A stretch of 64,000 bases of DNA from Streptomyces sp. NBC_00878 (GCF_026341515.1 NZ_JAPEOK010000001.1:10106001-10170000), one strand, 5' to 3'. Numbered from the stretch's first letter, positions 51,907 to 62,234 are shown. Numbers and translations are program-made. The notes: generated from the letters alone by a model not told the origin.

Positions 51907-52131
51907 ATGGCGCAGTCCGCCGTCGCTCAGCCGACCGTAACCACCCCCGACGTACCCGCAAAGCTGCCGATCGGCGCCATCGCCCCCTGGGCGGTCTTCC
52001 TCGGCATCCTGATGCTGGTGCTGCTGTACTTCGTCGGCGCCGAACAGGGCGCCACCTCCGTGGTCTCCGGCGAAGGCGTGCACGAGTGGGTGCACGACGC
52101 CCGCCACCTGCTCGGCTTCCCCTGCCACTGA
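51907..52131 (+). CDS. cbtB: cobalt transporter subunit CbtB
   Basis: 74 residues. One membrane helix ('IAPWAVFLGILMLVLLYFVGAEQGA') followed by a histidine-rich C terminus 'VHEWVHDARHLLGFPCH', the CbtB signature. CbtB pairs with CbtA in a B12-regulated cobalt uptake system. The ATG follows CAGGAGG. Riboswitch upstream and cbtA 29 bases downstream confirm the assignment. Confidence 0.92.
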   Translation: MAQSAVAQPTVTTPDVPAKLPIGAIAPWAVFLGILMLVLLYFVGAEQGATSVVSGEGVHEWVHDARHLLGFPCH

Positions 52132-52160
52132 CGGCGACAAAGAACCGACAGGACAACTCA

Positions 52161-52931
52161 ATGAACTCCGTCACCGTCAGAAATCTCCTGGTGCGCGGCA
52201 TGCTCGCGGGTCTCGCCGCGGGTGTGCTCGCCCTGGTCGTCGCCTACTTCCTGGGCGAACCGCGTGTGGACGAGGCCATCGCCTTCGAGGAAGCCCACGC
52301 CCACGGACACGGCGGGGAGGAACTCGTCACCCGTGGGATGCAGTCCACCGGCGGCCTGTCCACCGGCGTCCTCGTCTACGGGGTCGCGTTCGGCGGCATC
52401 GCCGCCCTCGCCTACTGCTTCGCCCTCGGCAGGATCGGCCGCTTCGGGCCGCGCGCCAGCGCGCTGCTGCTGGCAGCCGCCGGTCTGGTCGCGGTCTACC
52501 TGGTGCCGTTCCTCAAGTACCCGGCGAACCCGCCCGCCGTCGGCGACCCCGACACCCTCAACCAGCGCACCGCGCTGTTCCTCCTCATGATCGTGCTCAG
52601 CGTGCTGCTGGCCGTCGCCGCGGTGATCCTCGGCCAACGCCTCGCACCGCGCCTGGGCAACTGGAACGCCACCCTCGCGGCGGGCGCGTTCTTCGTCCTG
52701 GTCATCGGCCTGGCGTACGCGTTCCTGCCGTCCTTCAACGAGGCGCCGGAGGGCTTCCCCGCCACCCTGCTGTGGCAGTACCGGCTGGCGACCCTGGCCA
52801 TCCAGGTGGCCCTGTGGACCGCGTACGGCCTGGTCTTCGGGCTGCTCGCGGAGCGCCTGCTGGCTCCCGAGCCGGCCGGGGCCGACAAGGAGAAGGCGCC
52901 CGAGAGCCGGGCAACTCCCGTCGCGCACTGA
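52161..52931 (+). CDS. cbtA: cobalt transporter subunit CbtA
   Basis: 256 residues with about five to six membrane helices ('LLVRGMLAGLAAGVLALVVAYFLGEP', 'LVYGVAFGGIAALAYCFALG', 'ALLLAAAGLVAVYLVPFLKYPANPPAVGDPDTLNQRT', 'LFLLMIVLSVLLAVAAVILG', 'FFVLVIGLAYAFLPSFNE'). A metal-binding loop 'EEAHAHGHGGEE' follows the first helix. It imports cobalt for corrinoid synthesis under repression by cobalamin. Confidence 0.92.
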   Translation: MNSVTVRNLLVRGMLAGLAAGVLALVVAYFLGEPRVDEAIAFEEAHAHGHGGEELVTRGMQSTGGLSTGVLVYGVAFGGIAALAYCFALGRIGRFGPRASALLLAAAGLVAVYLVPFLKYPANPPAVGDPDTLNQRTALFLLMIVLSVLLAVAAVILGQRLAPRLGNWNATLAAGAFFVLVIGLAYAFLPSFNEAPEGFPATLLWQYRLATLAIQVALWTAYGLVFGLLAERLLAPEPAGADKEKAPESRATPVAH

Positions 52932-52957
52932 TCCGTCGCGCACTGCCCGTTGGCACG

Positions 52958-52995
52958 CGAAGGGGCCCCTGGAGAACCATCCCGGGGCCCCTTCG
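52958..52995 (+). terminator. terminator after cbtA
   Basis: A perfect 12-bp stem (CGAAGGGGCCCC and complement) with a 14-base loop, 26 bases after the cbtA stop. Just before it CGTCGCGCACTG is duplicated across the stop codon. Confidence 0.9.
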
Positions 52996-53117
52996 TATGT
53001 GTGCGTGCGGCAGGTGCGTACGTCGTCGGCATTCCCTATTTCTGGAACACGTTCTACGGTGTGCGCCGTCAGGTCCGGGTGGCCGAACGCGTGGGTCAGT
53101 GGGAGCCAGGAGGCGCC

Positions 53118-54296
<1,179 letters not shown>

Positions 54297-54502
54297 CCGG
54301 GTGTGACGAGGATTCTTGGTTGGCGAAAAAGAGGGATGGCTGACACCGGTCAGACGTTCGATCCGCGAGGAGCGGAACCTGAGGTTGAAGAGTTCTCGCA
54401 TGGTTCTGGGAATTCGGTCACGGGAACGGAAAGATCGGGGGGCTCACTCGGCGCTCGCGAACAGGTCGGGCGCCGCTCCATGCGATGGGAGACCGATCAA
54501 CG

Positions 54503-55420
54503 ATGTCCACTCCGGTGCGGAGCAGAATACTGACGGCCGCGCTCGCGCTCTCGGCCATGACGGCCCTCGCCTTAGGCGCGACCGCCACGACCGGCGCGGC
54601 AGCGGCCCCCGCTCCCGCGAAACAGGGACCAACCTCGGTGGCGTACGTCGAGGTGAACAACAACAGCATGCTGAACGTCGGCAAGTACACCCTCGCCAAC
54701 GACGGCGCCAACGTCTTCGACGTCGCCGTGATCTTCGCCGCGAACATCAACTACGACACGGGCACGAAGGCGGCGACCCTGTACTTCAACGACAACGTGA
54801 AACGCGTCCTCGACAACGCCGCCACGCAGATACGGCCGTTGCAGCAGAAGGGCATCAAGGTCGTCCTCTCGGTGCTCGGCAACCACCAGGGCGCGGGCTT
54901 CGCCAACTTCCCGTCCCAACAGGCGGCTTCGACGTTCGCGAAACAACTGTCGGACACCGTGGCCAAATACGGCCTCGACGGCATCGACTTCGACGACGAG
55001 TACGCCGACTACGGCAACAACGGCACCGGCCAGCCCAACGCCAGCTCGTTCGTGTACCTGGTGTCGGCACTGCGCGCCAACATGCCGAACAAGATCATCA
55101 GCCTCTACAACATCGGCCCGGCCGCGTCGCGCCTGTCCTACGGCGGCGTCAACATCTCGTCCAAGTTCGACTACGCCTGGAACCCGTACTACGGCACCTG
55201 GCAGGTCCCCGGCATCGCACTGCCCAAGTCGAAACTGTCGCCGGCGGCCGTCCAGATCGGCGGGACCTCGCAAAGCACGGCCGCCAACCTCGCCCGCCGC
55301 ACGGTCAGTGAGGGGTACGGCGTCTATCTGACGTACAACCTCGACGGCGCCAATCGCAGCGCCGATGTCTCCGCGTTCACCAGGGAGCTGTACGGCAGTG
55401 ACGCCCGCTACACGCCGTAG
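54503..55420 (+). CDS. secreted endo-beta-N-acetylglucosaminidase, EndoH type (GH18), TTA codon
   Basis: 305 residues. Sec signal to about residue 35-40. The GH18 barrel shows 'TSVAYVEVNNNSMLNVGKYTLANDGANVFDVAVIFAANINYD' and the catalytic 'YGLDGIDFDDEYADYG' with Asp164 and Glu166, the EndoH motif. It cleaves the chitobiose core of N-linked high-mannose glycans outside the cell. Codon 24, in the signal peptide, is TTA (54572-54574), so secretion may depend on bldA leucyl-tRNA. Gap 54297-54502 shows no clear operator. Confidence 0.92.
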   Translation: MSTPVRSRILTAALALSAMTALALGATATTGAAAAPAPAKQGPTSVAYVEVNNNSMLNVGKYTLANDGANVFDVAVIFAANINYDTGTKAATLYFNDNVKRVLDNAATQIRPLQQKGIKVVLSVLGNHQGAGFANFPSQQAASTFAKQLSDTVAKYGLDGIDFDDEYADYGNNGTGQPNASSFVYLVSALRANMPNKIISLYNIGPAASRLSYGGVNISSKFDYAWNPYYGTWQVPGIALPKSKLSPAAVQIGGTSQSTAANLARRTVSEGYGVYLTYNLDGANRSADVSAFTRELYGSDARYTP

Positions 55421-55682
55421 GCCGACCACACTCCCCGGCGTCCGGTGCCCCCGCGGGGCTCGCTGCGTCCCGTAGGGCCGCGCCTCGGGCAGGCCGCGCT
55501 TTCGACAACGATGTCGGAGGCGCGGTCGCCTTCGCGGCGGGAAGCGCCGGGGAGAACTCGACGGCATCGGCGGCCAGTACGGCGACAGGCAGGACCACCA
55601 CCGCGGCACGCGCCCGGTAGGCGACGCGACGCCCTTGCCGCTCGGCGTGGATCACGACTCCGCCGGGCGTATGCTCGGCCAT
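55377..55682 (-). CDS. possible small membrane protein in a convergent gap (weak)
   Basis: A minus-strand frame of 101 codons from ATG, 'MAEHTPGGVVIHAERQGRRVAYRARAAVVVLPVAVLAADAV', with one hydrophobic segment. Third-position GC is high in the first 60 codons and falls off later. It has no good ribosome-binding site and overlaps the EndoH 3' end by 44 bases. It may be chance; otherwise 55421-55754 holds nothing recognisable. Confidence 0.25.
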   Translation of the reverse strand: MAEHTPGGVVIHAERQGRRVAYRARAAVVVLPVAVLAADAVEFSPALPAAKATAPPTSLSKARPARGAALRDAASPAGAPDAGECGRPTACSGRHCRTAPW

Positions 55683-55754
55683 CGCGCAAGGCGGCCCGTG
55701 CACCCCGCCCTCCCGCACGCCGCACCCCGCACGACCGACGGAACCGTGCGCAGG

Positions 55755-57164
55755 TCATCCCACCGGAGCCCCGGTCGGCCCGGAGTCGTCGACGTCGAGG
55801 CCGGGATCGGGCGCCGAGGGAAGGCTGACGATCGCCTGGAGTCCTCCGCTGGGGCTCTGTCCGAGGTGGAGTGTCCCGTGGTGGAGTTGGGCCTGCTGCT
55901 CGACCAGGGCGAGGCCGAGACCGGAGCCAGGGGCGTGGGTGCGTGCCCCGCGCGTGAAGCGCTCCTTCATGGCCTGGCGCTGGTCGGGCGCGATGCCGGG
56001 GCCGTCGTCGCTGACGGCGATCCGGAGCGTGGCGCCTTGGCGGGACAGCCCGATGTCGACGTTTCCCTCGGCGCGGCCGTGGAGAGCGGCGTTGTCCAGG
56101 AGGTTGTCGACGGCGAGCCGAAGCCCGGCCGGCCAACCCTGGATCGTCACCGGGGCCGCGGGTCCCAGGCGGTACGTGATGGTGGGGTGCCGTCGGGCGG
56201 CATGCTGGACGGCCTCGGCCAGCAGCGCGGTCAGGTCGACCGGAGTGCGGCCGGGAAGCGCGTGGGCGTCGCCGCGGGCCAGGGACTGGAGCCCGGTGAG
56301 GAGAGTGGTGATCCGGCGGTGTTCGGCACGCATGGCTTCCAGGGCCCGGGTGCGCTGGGGTTCGGGGAGGTCCGGGTTGCGCTGAAGGGTCTCCAGGGTC
56401 ATCCCGAGTGTGGTCAGAGGGGTACGCAGTTCGTGTCCCGCGTCCGCGGTGAAGCGACGGGTGGCTTCCATGCTGGTGCGCAGTTGGTCGAGCATGGCGT
56501 TCAGGGCGTGCGAGAGGTCGGCGACCTCCCGGGGCCGGTCGACAGCGGGCAGAGCGGGCCCGGTGACATCGGCACTGATGGCCAGAGCACCCGCGCGCAA
56601 CCGCTGCAGAGGGTGGAGAAGAAGCCGGGTGATGAGCCAGGTACCGATGGCGGTGACCGCGGCGGCGAGCAGTGTGACCGCGGCGACGAGGGCGATGTTG
56701 TCGGCGAGGCGGCGTTCGATCGGGTGGATGTCCTGGAGCAGTTCGACCCGGTCGCCGGTGTTGTTCAGGGGCTCGGTGAGGGAGCGCCAGGTCTGGCCGT
56801 CGCTCTGGAGGGTGGCGTAGCCGTCCCGTTCGGGCACGGGCAGGGCAGACCGCGGGGTCTCGCCGCGCTGAGCGATCACCTGTCTGCCTGAGATGACGCG
56901 GACCAGACTCTGACTGCCGGTCAGCAGGCCCCCGTAGTCGTCCTGGCCCTCATCGCCGCTGTGGTGGTCGCCCTCCTCCAGAAGTTTGTCGGCGTCCTGC
57001 TGAACCTTCTCGGCGCGGGCCGTGAGCTGGCGGTCGACGTCGGTGCGGTCGCGGTGGTCGATGCGGGTGACGATGGCCAGTCCCGCGAGCGCGACCACCA
57101 CCGTCACAAGGAGCGCGACCGAGACGGTGATCCGGGCGCGCAGACCGCGCGGTACGAGCCTCAC
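55755..57164 (-). CDS. two-component sensor histidine kinase
   Basis: 469 residues from GTG overlapping the response regulator stop (GTGA). Helix 1 'ITVSVALLVTVVVALAGLAIV', an extracytoplasmic sensor of about 130 residues, helix 2 'NIALVAAVTLLAAAVTAIGTWLITRLLL', HAMP, H-box 'DAGHELRTPLTTLG', N-box 'LRLAVDNLLDNAALHG', G-boxes 'DDGPGIA' and 'GSGLGLALVEQQ'. The divergent ferric-reductase-like gene is a candidate target. Confidence 0.93.
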   Translation of the reverse strand: MRLVPRGLRARITVSVALLVTVVVALAGLAIVTRIDHRDRTDVDRQLTARAEKVQQDADKLLEEGDHHSGDEGQDDYGGLLTGSQSLVRVISGRQVIAQRGETPRSALPVPERDGYATLQSDGQTWRSLTEPLNNTGDRVELLQDIHPIERRLADNIALVAAVTLLAAAVTAIGTWLITRLLLHPLQRLRAGALAISADVTGPALPAVDRPREVADLSHALNAMLDQLRTSMEATRRFTADAGHELRTPLTTLGMTLETLQRNPDLPEPQRTRALEAMRAEHRRITTLLTGLQSLARGDAHALPGRTPVDLTALLAEAVQHAARRHPTITYRLGPAAPVTIQGWPAGLRLAVDNLLDNAALHGRAEGNVDIGLSRQGATLRIAVSDDGPGIAPDQRQAMKERFTRGARTHAPGSGLGLALVEQQAQLHHGTLHLGQSPSGGLQAIVSLPSAPDPGLDVDDSGPTGAPVG

Positions 57165-57856
57165 GATCCGGTCCGCAGGGCGAAGCCGATCCCGCGCACC
57201 GTCCGCAGGACGCGGGGGCTGCCGTCGGCTTCGAGCTTCTTGCGCAGATAGCCGATGAAGACGTCCACCACGTTGGTGTCCACGTCCCAGGTGTACCCCC
57301 ACACCTGCTCAAGGAGCTGGGTGCGGGAGAGGACCTGCCCGGGCCGGTGCGCGAGCGCGAGCAGCAGATCGAACTCGCGGGCCGTCAGCTTCAGATCCCG
57401 CCCGGCACGGGAGGCGGTGCGGCGGGCGGGTTCGATCGTCACGTCGCCTATGACCAGGGGCCGCTCGGCGGTGGACTCGTGCAGGCGGACCATGGCGTGC
57501 AGGCGGGCGGCGAGCTCGGCGATCGAGAACGGCTTGACGACGTAGTCGTCCGCGCCCGCCGCGAGTCCGGCGACCCGGTCGTCGACCTCGTCGCGGGCGG
57601 AGAGCATGCACACCGGCAGCGTCCGGCCGTCGGCCCGCAGCCTGCGCACCACGTCGACACCGGACAGGCCCGGCATGGTCACGTCCAGCACGATCACCGA
57701 CGGCAGCCGCACGGCAACCTGCTCCAGTGCCGTCTCGCCGTCCTCGGCGAGCCGCAGGGCGAAGCCCTCGAGCCCCAGCCCCAGATCCAGGGCCTGGCGC
57801 ACGCCCGGGTCGTCGTCCACGACCAGCACCTCAGGGGTCCGGCCCGCTTCTGCCAT
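57161..57856 (-). CDS. OmpR-family response regulator
   Basis: 231 residues. 'VLVVDDDPGVRQAL', phospho-acceptor in 'VIVLDVTMPGLSG', 'LSARDEVDD...KPFSIAEL', and the winged helix 'LTAREFDLLLALAHRPGQVLSRTQLLEQVWGYTWDVDTNVVDVFIGYLRKKLE...RTVRGIGFAL'. I chose the ATG at 57856; an in-frame ATG at 57889 is possible. It is divergent from the flavocytochrome gene with a 291-bp gap (57857-58147) that should hold both promoters. Confidence 0.92.
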   Translation of the reverse strand: MAEAGRTPEVLVVDDDPGVRQALDLGLGLEGFALRLAEDGETALEQVAVRLPSVIVLDVTMPGLSGVDVVRRLRADGRTLPVCMLSARDEVDDRVAGLAAGADDYVVKPFSIAELAARLHAMVRLHESTAERPLVIGDVTIEPARRTASRAGRDLKLTAREFDLLLALAHRPGQVLSRTQLLEQVWGYTWDVDTNVVDVFIGYLRKKLEADGSPRVLRTVRGIGFALRTGS

Positions 57857-58147
57857 CTGCTGAACCTCAGTCCTTCGCCGGCGCCCCATGCGTCAGGGGC
57901 CGTCCAAGGTCAAGGATCGGCCGCAAAGGACAAGGAAGTCTAAGAACCACGCGGCTCGCCCCCTCAGCCGGTACTCCCGCCCGATGCGTTGTCGGCGCAG
58001 GTCACCGCCGCTTCCCCGGCTCCGTGAAGTCCTCGGGCGCGGGCAGCTGACGGGCGGCTTCTTAGAGCTGCCACAAAGAGCCCGACCAGGGTGAACCCAC
58101 ACGCCGCGCACCGCGGCGCATCGTGACCCGTGCCGAAGGAATCCCTG

Positions 58148-59554
58148 ATGACCCTCTCCACCGAACTGCCCCGCGGGCACCGTGAGTCGCCCGCCCGAGG
58201 CCGCAGGCGGGGCTTCACCCTGGCCGACCCGCTCGGCGCCCTGGCGATCCTGTCCGCGGTCGCGGTCCTCGCCCTGTGGGTGATGAACCAGGGCGGCCCC
58301 CTCAGCCTCACCACCACCGACCGGGCCATCGGCTCCCTCGGCCTGCTCACCGGTCTCCTGGCCTCCGACCTGATGATCCTTCAGGTCGTTCTGCTCGCCC
58401 GGATCCCCTGGGTCGAACGCTCCTGGGGCCACGACCTGCTCACCCGACGGCACCGCTGGATCGGCTTCGCCTCGTTCTGGCTGATGATCGCCCATGTCGT
58501 CCTGTTCGCCGTCGAACGCGCGGTACGTGAACCCGCCGCGGTGCTCGACGCGCTGGTGCGGGTGTTCATCACCGACTCGTGGATGCTGTTCGCCACCGTC
58601 GGCACCATCCTGCTGATCATGGTGGTGGTCACCTCGATCCGCGCCGCCCGCCGCCGACTGCGCTACGAGTCCTGGCACCTGCTGCACCTGTACTCGTACG
58701 CGGGGATCGCCGCGACCTTCCCCCATACGTTCGTCGACGGCGCCGACTTCCACGAGACCTGGATCCGCGTCTACTGGTGGTGCTTGTACGGCTTTGCGTT
58801 CGCCGTCACTCTCCTCTACCGCATCGCCCTGCCCGTCTGGCGCTCCTTCCACCACCGCCTGCGCGTCGAATCCGTCGTCACCGAGGCGCCCGGCACCGTG
58901 TCCGTCACGCTCACGGGCCACCGCCTGGACAGGATGAGGACCGCCTCCGGCCAGTTCTTCGTCTGGCGCTTCCTCGACGGCCCCGGCTGGAGCCGCGGCA
59001 ACCCCTACACCCTCTCCGCCGCCCCGACCCGCGACCGACTGCGTATCACCATCAAGGCGGCCGGTGACGGCAGCGCCCGCGCGGCCCAACTCCGCCCCGG
59101 CACCAGGGCGTTGATCGAGGGCCCCTACGGAACCCTCACCGCCCGTCGGCGCACCCGGCCCCGCATGCTCCTGATCGCCGCCGGTATCGGCATCACCCCC
59201 ATGCGCGCCCTGATCGAGGACACCGCCTACGCCCCCGGCGAGACCACCCTCATCTACCGCTACGGCGAAGACCAGCACGCCGTCTTCGCCGACGAACTCC
59301 GGGCGATCGCCGCCCGCCGCGGCGTCGAGCTGATCTTCCTGCCGGGGCCGCGCCGCGCCGACACCTCCTGGCAGGCCGCGGGGCCGGCCCACTTCGACGA
59401 CGACACCCAAGTCCTCAGGAACCTCGTACCCGACATCGCCCGCTGCGACATCTACGTCTGCGGCCCGCCCGCCTGGATCACCGCCGTCCGTAAGGCCGCA
59501 CGCGGCGCCGGCGCGCACCGCGACCAGGTCCACACCGAGGAGTTCGCCTGGTAA
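58148..59554 (+). CDS. ferric-reductase-like transmembrane flavocytochrome
   Basis: 468 residues. About six helices with paired histidines for heme b ('TRRHRWIGFASFWLMIAHVVLF', 'YESWHLLHLYSYAGIAATFPHTFVDG'), then an oxidoreductase half: FAD motif 'WRFLDGPGWSRGNPYTLSAAP', 'EGPYGTL', NAD(P)-binding 'LLIAAGIGITPMRALI', and 'CDIYVCGPPAWITAV'. It passes electrons from NAD(P)H across the membrane, perhaps to iron or to the adjacent small protein. The ATG follows GAAGGAATCCCTG. Likely under the divergent two-component system. Confidence 0.9.
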   Translation: MTLSTELPRGHRESPARGRRRGFTLADPLGALAILSAVAVLALWVMNQGGPLSLTTTDRAIGSLGLLTGLLASDLMILQVVLLARIPWVERSWGHDLLTRRHRWIGFASFWLMIAHVVLFAVERAVREPAAVLDALVRVFITDSWMLFATVGTILLIMVVVTSIRAARRRLRYESWHLLHLYSYAGIAATFPHTFVDGADFHETWIRVYWWCLYGFAFAVTLLYRIALPVWRSFHHRLRVESVVTEAPGTVSVTLTGHRLDRMRTASGQFFVWRFLDGPGWSRGNPYTLSAAPTRDRLRITIKAAGDGSARAAQLRPGTRALIEGPYGTLTARRRTRPRMLLIAAGIGITPMRALIEDTAYAPGETTLIYRYGEDQHAVFADELRAIAARRGVELIFLPGPRRADTSWQAAGPAHFDDDTQVLRNLVPDIARCDIYVCGPPAWITAVRKAARGAGAHRDQVHTEEFAW

Positions 59555-59599
59555 CCGCGCACGCCACCCGCCGATCCACCCCGTCAACAGGAGACCCAC

Positions 59600-59824
59600 A
59601 TGCGACGCATCACCATCTGGATCACCGCCACCCTCGCCGTGGCCGCCTTTCTCCTCGCCTTCCAGCTCAACCTCTCCGGCACCACCGGCAAGTCCCGCGG
59701 CGACGGCGACCACACCGAACCAGGCTCCACCGCCCCCGCCGACCCCGCCCAGGACCAGGCCAAGCCCGGCGACGACACGCCTGGCGACGGCGAACACGTC
59801 GGCAAGCCCGGCGAGAACAAGTAG
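59600..59824 (+). CDS. small membrane-anchored hydrophilic protein (74 aa)
   Basis: One N-terminal helix ('ITIWITATLAVAAFLLAFQLNLSGTTG') and a Pro/Asp/Gly-rich tail 'DHTEPGSTAPADPAQDQAKPGDD'. The ATG follows ACAGGAGACCC, 45 bases after the flavocytochrome gene. In similar operons the downstream gene often encodes an FMN-binding protein; here only the anchor and a disordered tail remain, so it may be a shortened partner. Function unknown. Confidence 0.65.
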   Translation: MRRITIWITATLAVAAFLLAFQLNLSGTTGKSRGDGDHTEPGSTAPADPAQDQAKPGDDTPGDGEHVGKPGENK

Positions 59825-59852
59825 GAGACCAGGCCGATCCGATGGGGGAGCA

Positions 59853-61148
59853 TCAGCCCGTCCGGCGGGTGACCACCCACACGCAGCCGAGGCTGATCAG
59901 GGTCACCCCTGTGAGATACAGGCTGATGGGTACGGTCGATCCCCAGCTCGTGTAGAGACCCGTCGCCACGGTCGGGGCGATGCCGCCGCCCAGGATCGAT
60001 CCCAGCTGGTAGCCGAGCGAAGCCCCGCTGTAGCGCACTTCGGCCTTGAAGAGTTCCGAGAACAGCGCCGCTATCGGCCCGTAGACAATGCCCATGAACA
60101 CAGCCGTTATGAGGAGGGAGATCAGGATCAGGGCGGAGTCGGCGGTATTGATCATGGGGAACAGCAGGATCGTGGAAACGACGAGTCCTACGGAACCCAC
60201 CGTGAGTATCTTCCGTCGGCCGTGCCGGTCCGAGAGGGCGGAAGCCCAGGGGATGACCGCGAGCCACACCAGGGACGCGATGAGGGTGAAGGTGAGGATG
60301 AGATTCCTGCTCAGCCCCAGCACGGCCGTGGTGTAGGACAACAGGTAGGCCATGAAGATATAGCCGACCGCGTTGATACCGATGAAGGCCCCGGCGGACA
60401 GGAGTACTTCCTTCCAGCTCTCTCGCAACACGGTGACGAGCGGCATCCGTTGCTCGGAGTCCGACTTCTTCACCGCCTGGAATTCGGGGCTTTCGGAGAT
60501 GGTGAGACGAATCACCAGTCCGGCCACGACCATGACGGCGCTCGCCAGGAACGGGATACGCCAACCCCAGGCGAGGAACGCCTCGTTGCTGAGACTGTTC
60601 GTGAGGGACAGGAATGCCAGGTTGGCGATGATGAGCCCGCCAGGCACGCCCATCTGCGGAAAGCTTCCGTAGAACGCCTTCTTGCGGTCCGGGGCATGCT
60701 CGACGGCCATGAGTACGGCCCCGCCCCATTCTCCGCCGACCCCGAGTCCCTGGATGAACCGCAGGGTCACCAGCAGAACCGGCGCCCAGACGCCGACGGT
60801 CTCGTAGGTCGGAAGCAGCCCGATCCCCACGGTGGCGATCCCCATGGTGAGCAGGGAGATCACCAGCATGGACTTACGGCCGACCCGGTCGCCGAAGTGA
60901 CCCATGATGATCCCGCCGATGGGGCGGGCCGCGAATCCGACCGAATACGTGGCGAACGCCGCCAGCGTTCCCGCGGCCGGGGAGACGGAAGGGAAGAACA
61001 GCGGCCCGAACGCGAGGGCCGCGGCCATGCCGTAGATGAAGTAGTCGTACCACTCGATTGCGGTTCCGATGAAGCTGGCTGTGGCCACCCGCATCGGGCG
61101 GACCCGCTTCTGTGTGTTCGCCGCGGAGAGATTTCGATCGATGGTCAC
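59853..61148 (-). CDS. MFS transporter, metabolite:H+ symporter (MHS) type
   Basis: 431 residues from GTG with AGGAG upstream. Twelve helices; MHS hallmarks 'FIGTAIEWYDYFIYGMAAALAFG', 'GGIIMGHFGDRVGRKSMLV', 'RFIQGLGVGGEWGGAVLMAVEHAP' and 'SDRHGRRKI'. The family carries alpha-ketoglutarate, proline/betaine, shikimate and aromatic acids. It is divergent from a TetR gene, the probable regulator. Substrate unknown. Confidence 0.9.
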   Translation of the reverse strand: MTIDRNLSAANTQKRVRPMRVATASFIGTAIEWYDYFIYGMAAALAFGPLFFPSVSPAAGTLAAFATYSVGFAARPIGGIIMGHFGDRVGRKSMLVISLLTMGIATVGIGLLPTYETVGVWAPVLLVTLRFIQGLGVGGEWGGAVLMAVEHAPDRKKAFYGSFPQMGVPGGLIIANLAFLSLTNSLSNEAFLAWGWRIPFLASAVMVVAGLVIRLTISESPEFQAVKKSDSEQRMPLVTVLRESWKEVLLSAGAFIGINAVGYIFMAYLLSYTTAVLGLSRNLILTFTLIASLVWLAVIPWASALSDRHGRRKILTVGSVGLVVSTILLFPMINTADSALILISLLITAVFMGIVYGPIAALFSELFKAEVRYSGASLGYQLGSILGGGIAPTVATGLYTSWGSTVPISLYLTGVTLISLGCVWVVTRRTG

Positions 61149-61437
61149 TGCTGTCTCCTGACAGGGTGGAGGATCGCGGTCGCAGCCCTCATCGAGGCAT
61201 GGCGACATGCCGGAGGGAACTGCGGGACGACCGCGCTCAATTGACGTACGGATCGAGGCAGTTCTTCCTTGTCTTCCTTGCCTCGGCTCACGATGGGGCC
61301 CTGTCGGCGGGCATGGTGAGGACGGCCTTTGGACGGGCATTCGTACAGGCGGAATGAGCTCGTCGACCAAGCCGTACATCGCGTCGGCACAGGCCCCTCG
61401 GATCGCACGGCTGTTGTCGCCCCAGAGGTACCGACCG

Positions 61438-61451
61438 AACGATTGGTCGTT
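61438..61451. promoter_or_regulatory. candidate TetR operator between MFS and TetR genes
   Basis: AACGATTGGTCGTT has 5-bp arms around TTGG, inside a longer repeat-like stretch (ACCGACCGAACGATTGGTCG then GATGGTTGGTAAG). It lies in the 396-bp divergent gap 61149-61544, where I see no gene. Confidence 0.45.
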
Positions 61452-61544
61452 AGATGGTTGGTAAGTAAAGGCAGCCCCGCAACCCCTGTCAAGAGAGCGG
61501 AACGGTGGAAGTTGGCAGGTGATCAACGGGACTACCCTGGGGCC

Positions 61545-62234
61545 ATGAATGACGGTTCCCGGTCCGCGAGTGCGAAGGACGGCGGCCGTCCCCTGCGGCG
61601 CGATGCCGCTCTCAACCGGGAGAGGATCCTGCGTGCCGCACGCGAGATCTTCGGCCGGCGCGGACTGGGAGTCACGCTCGACGACGTGGCCCATGAAGCC
61701 GGAGTCGGCGTCGGTACGGTGTATCGCCGCTTCCCTACCAAGGAAGCCCTCGTACGGGCATTGTTCGAGCAGGATCTCGAGCTGCGGCAGCTCTCCGCGA
61801 AGAAGGCCCTCGCGCATCCCGATCCATGGCAGGGGTTCGTCGACTTCCTGACGGATATGACCGCTGACCTGGCCGGGAATCGCGGCCTCAATGAAGTGAT
61901 CATGCTGGGCAGTCACAGTTCCGGGCCCATCGAGGCGGCGCGGGGTGGGATGCTCCCCTTCCTGGAGGCCTTGATCCACCGCGCCCAGGAGAGCGGAGAC
62001 CTCCGTGCGGAGGTGACCGCTTCCGACATCCCCGTCATCCAGCAGATGCTCAGTGCCGCCGCCCAGTTCACGCAGGGCAAGCGGCCCGAAATCTGGCGCC
62101 GCTACATCGAGATCCTGCTGGACGGCCTCCGGCAGCGCCCCGGCAATCGGCCGCTGACGACGGAGAGTCTGGGCAACGAGACGGTGGAGGAGCTGATGGG
62201 CCTGGCGGCCAGGCCCACCCCGGCCCAGGAGTAG
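61545..62234 (+). CDS. TetR-family regulator
   Basis: 229 residues. Helix-turn-helix 'RERILRAAREIFGRRGLGVTLDDVAHEAGVGVGTVYRRFPTKEALVRALFEQDL'. The C-terminal ligand domain is about 150 residues. The ATG lacks an ideal SD (CCCTGGGGCC upstream). Divergent from the MHS transporter gene, so probably its regulator. A small hairpin (ATGCCC/GGGCAT around 62251-62271) may end the transcript. Confidence 0.88.
   Translation: MNDGSRSASAKDGGRPLRRDAALNRERILRAAREIFGRRGLGVTLDDVAHEAGVGVGTVYRRFPTKEALVRALFEQDLELRQLSAKKALAHPDPWQGFVDFLTDMTADLAGNRGLNEVIMLGSHSSGPIEAARGGMLPFLEALIHRAQESGDLRAEVTASDIPVIQQMLSAAAQFTQGKRPEIWRRYIEILLDGLRQRPGNRPLTTESLGNETVEELMGLAARPTPAQE

Noticed and set aside
61145..61492. 115-codon minus-strand ORF in the MFS/TetR divergent gap
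   Set aside because: Weak codon bias, no ribosome-binding site and overlap with the operator region; treated as non-coding.
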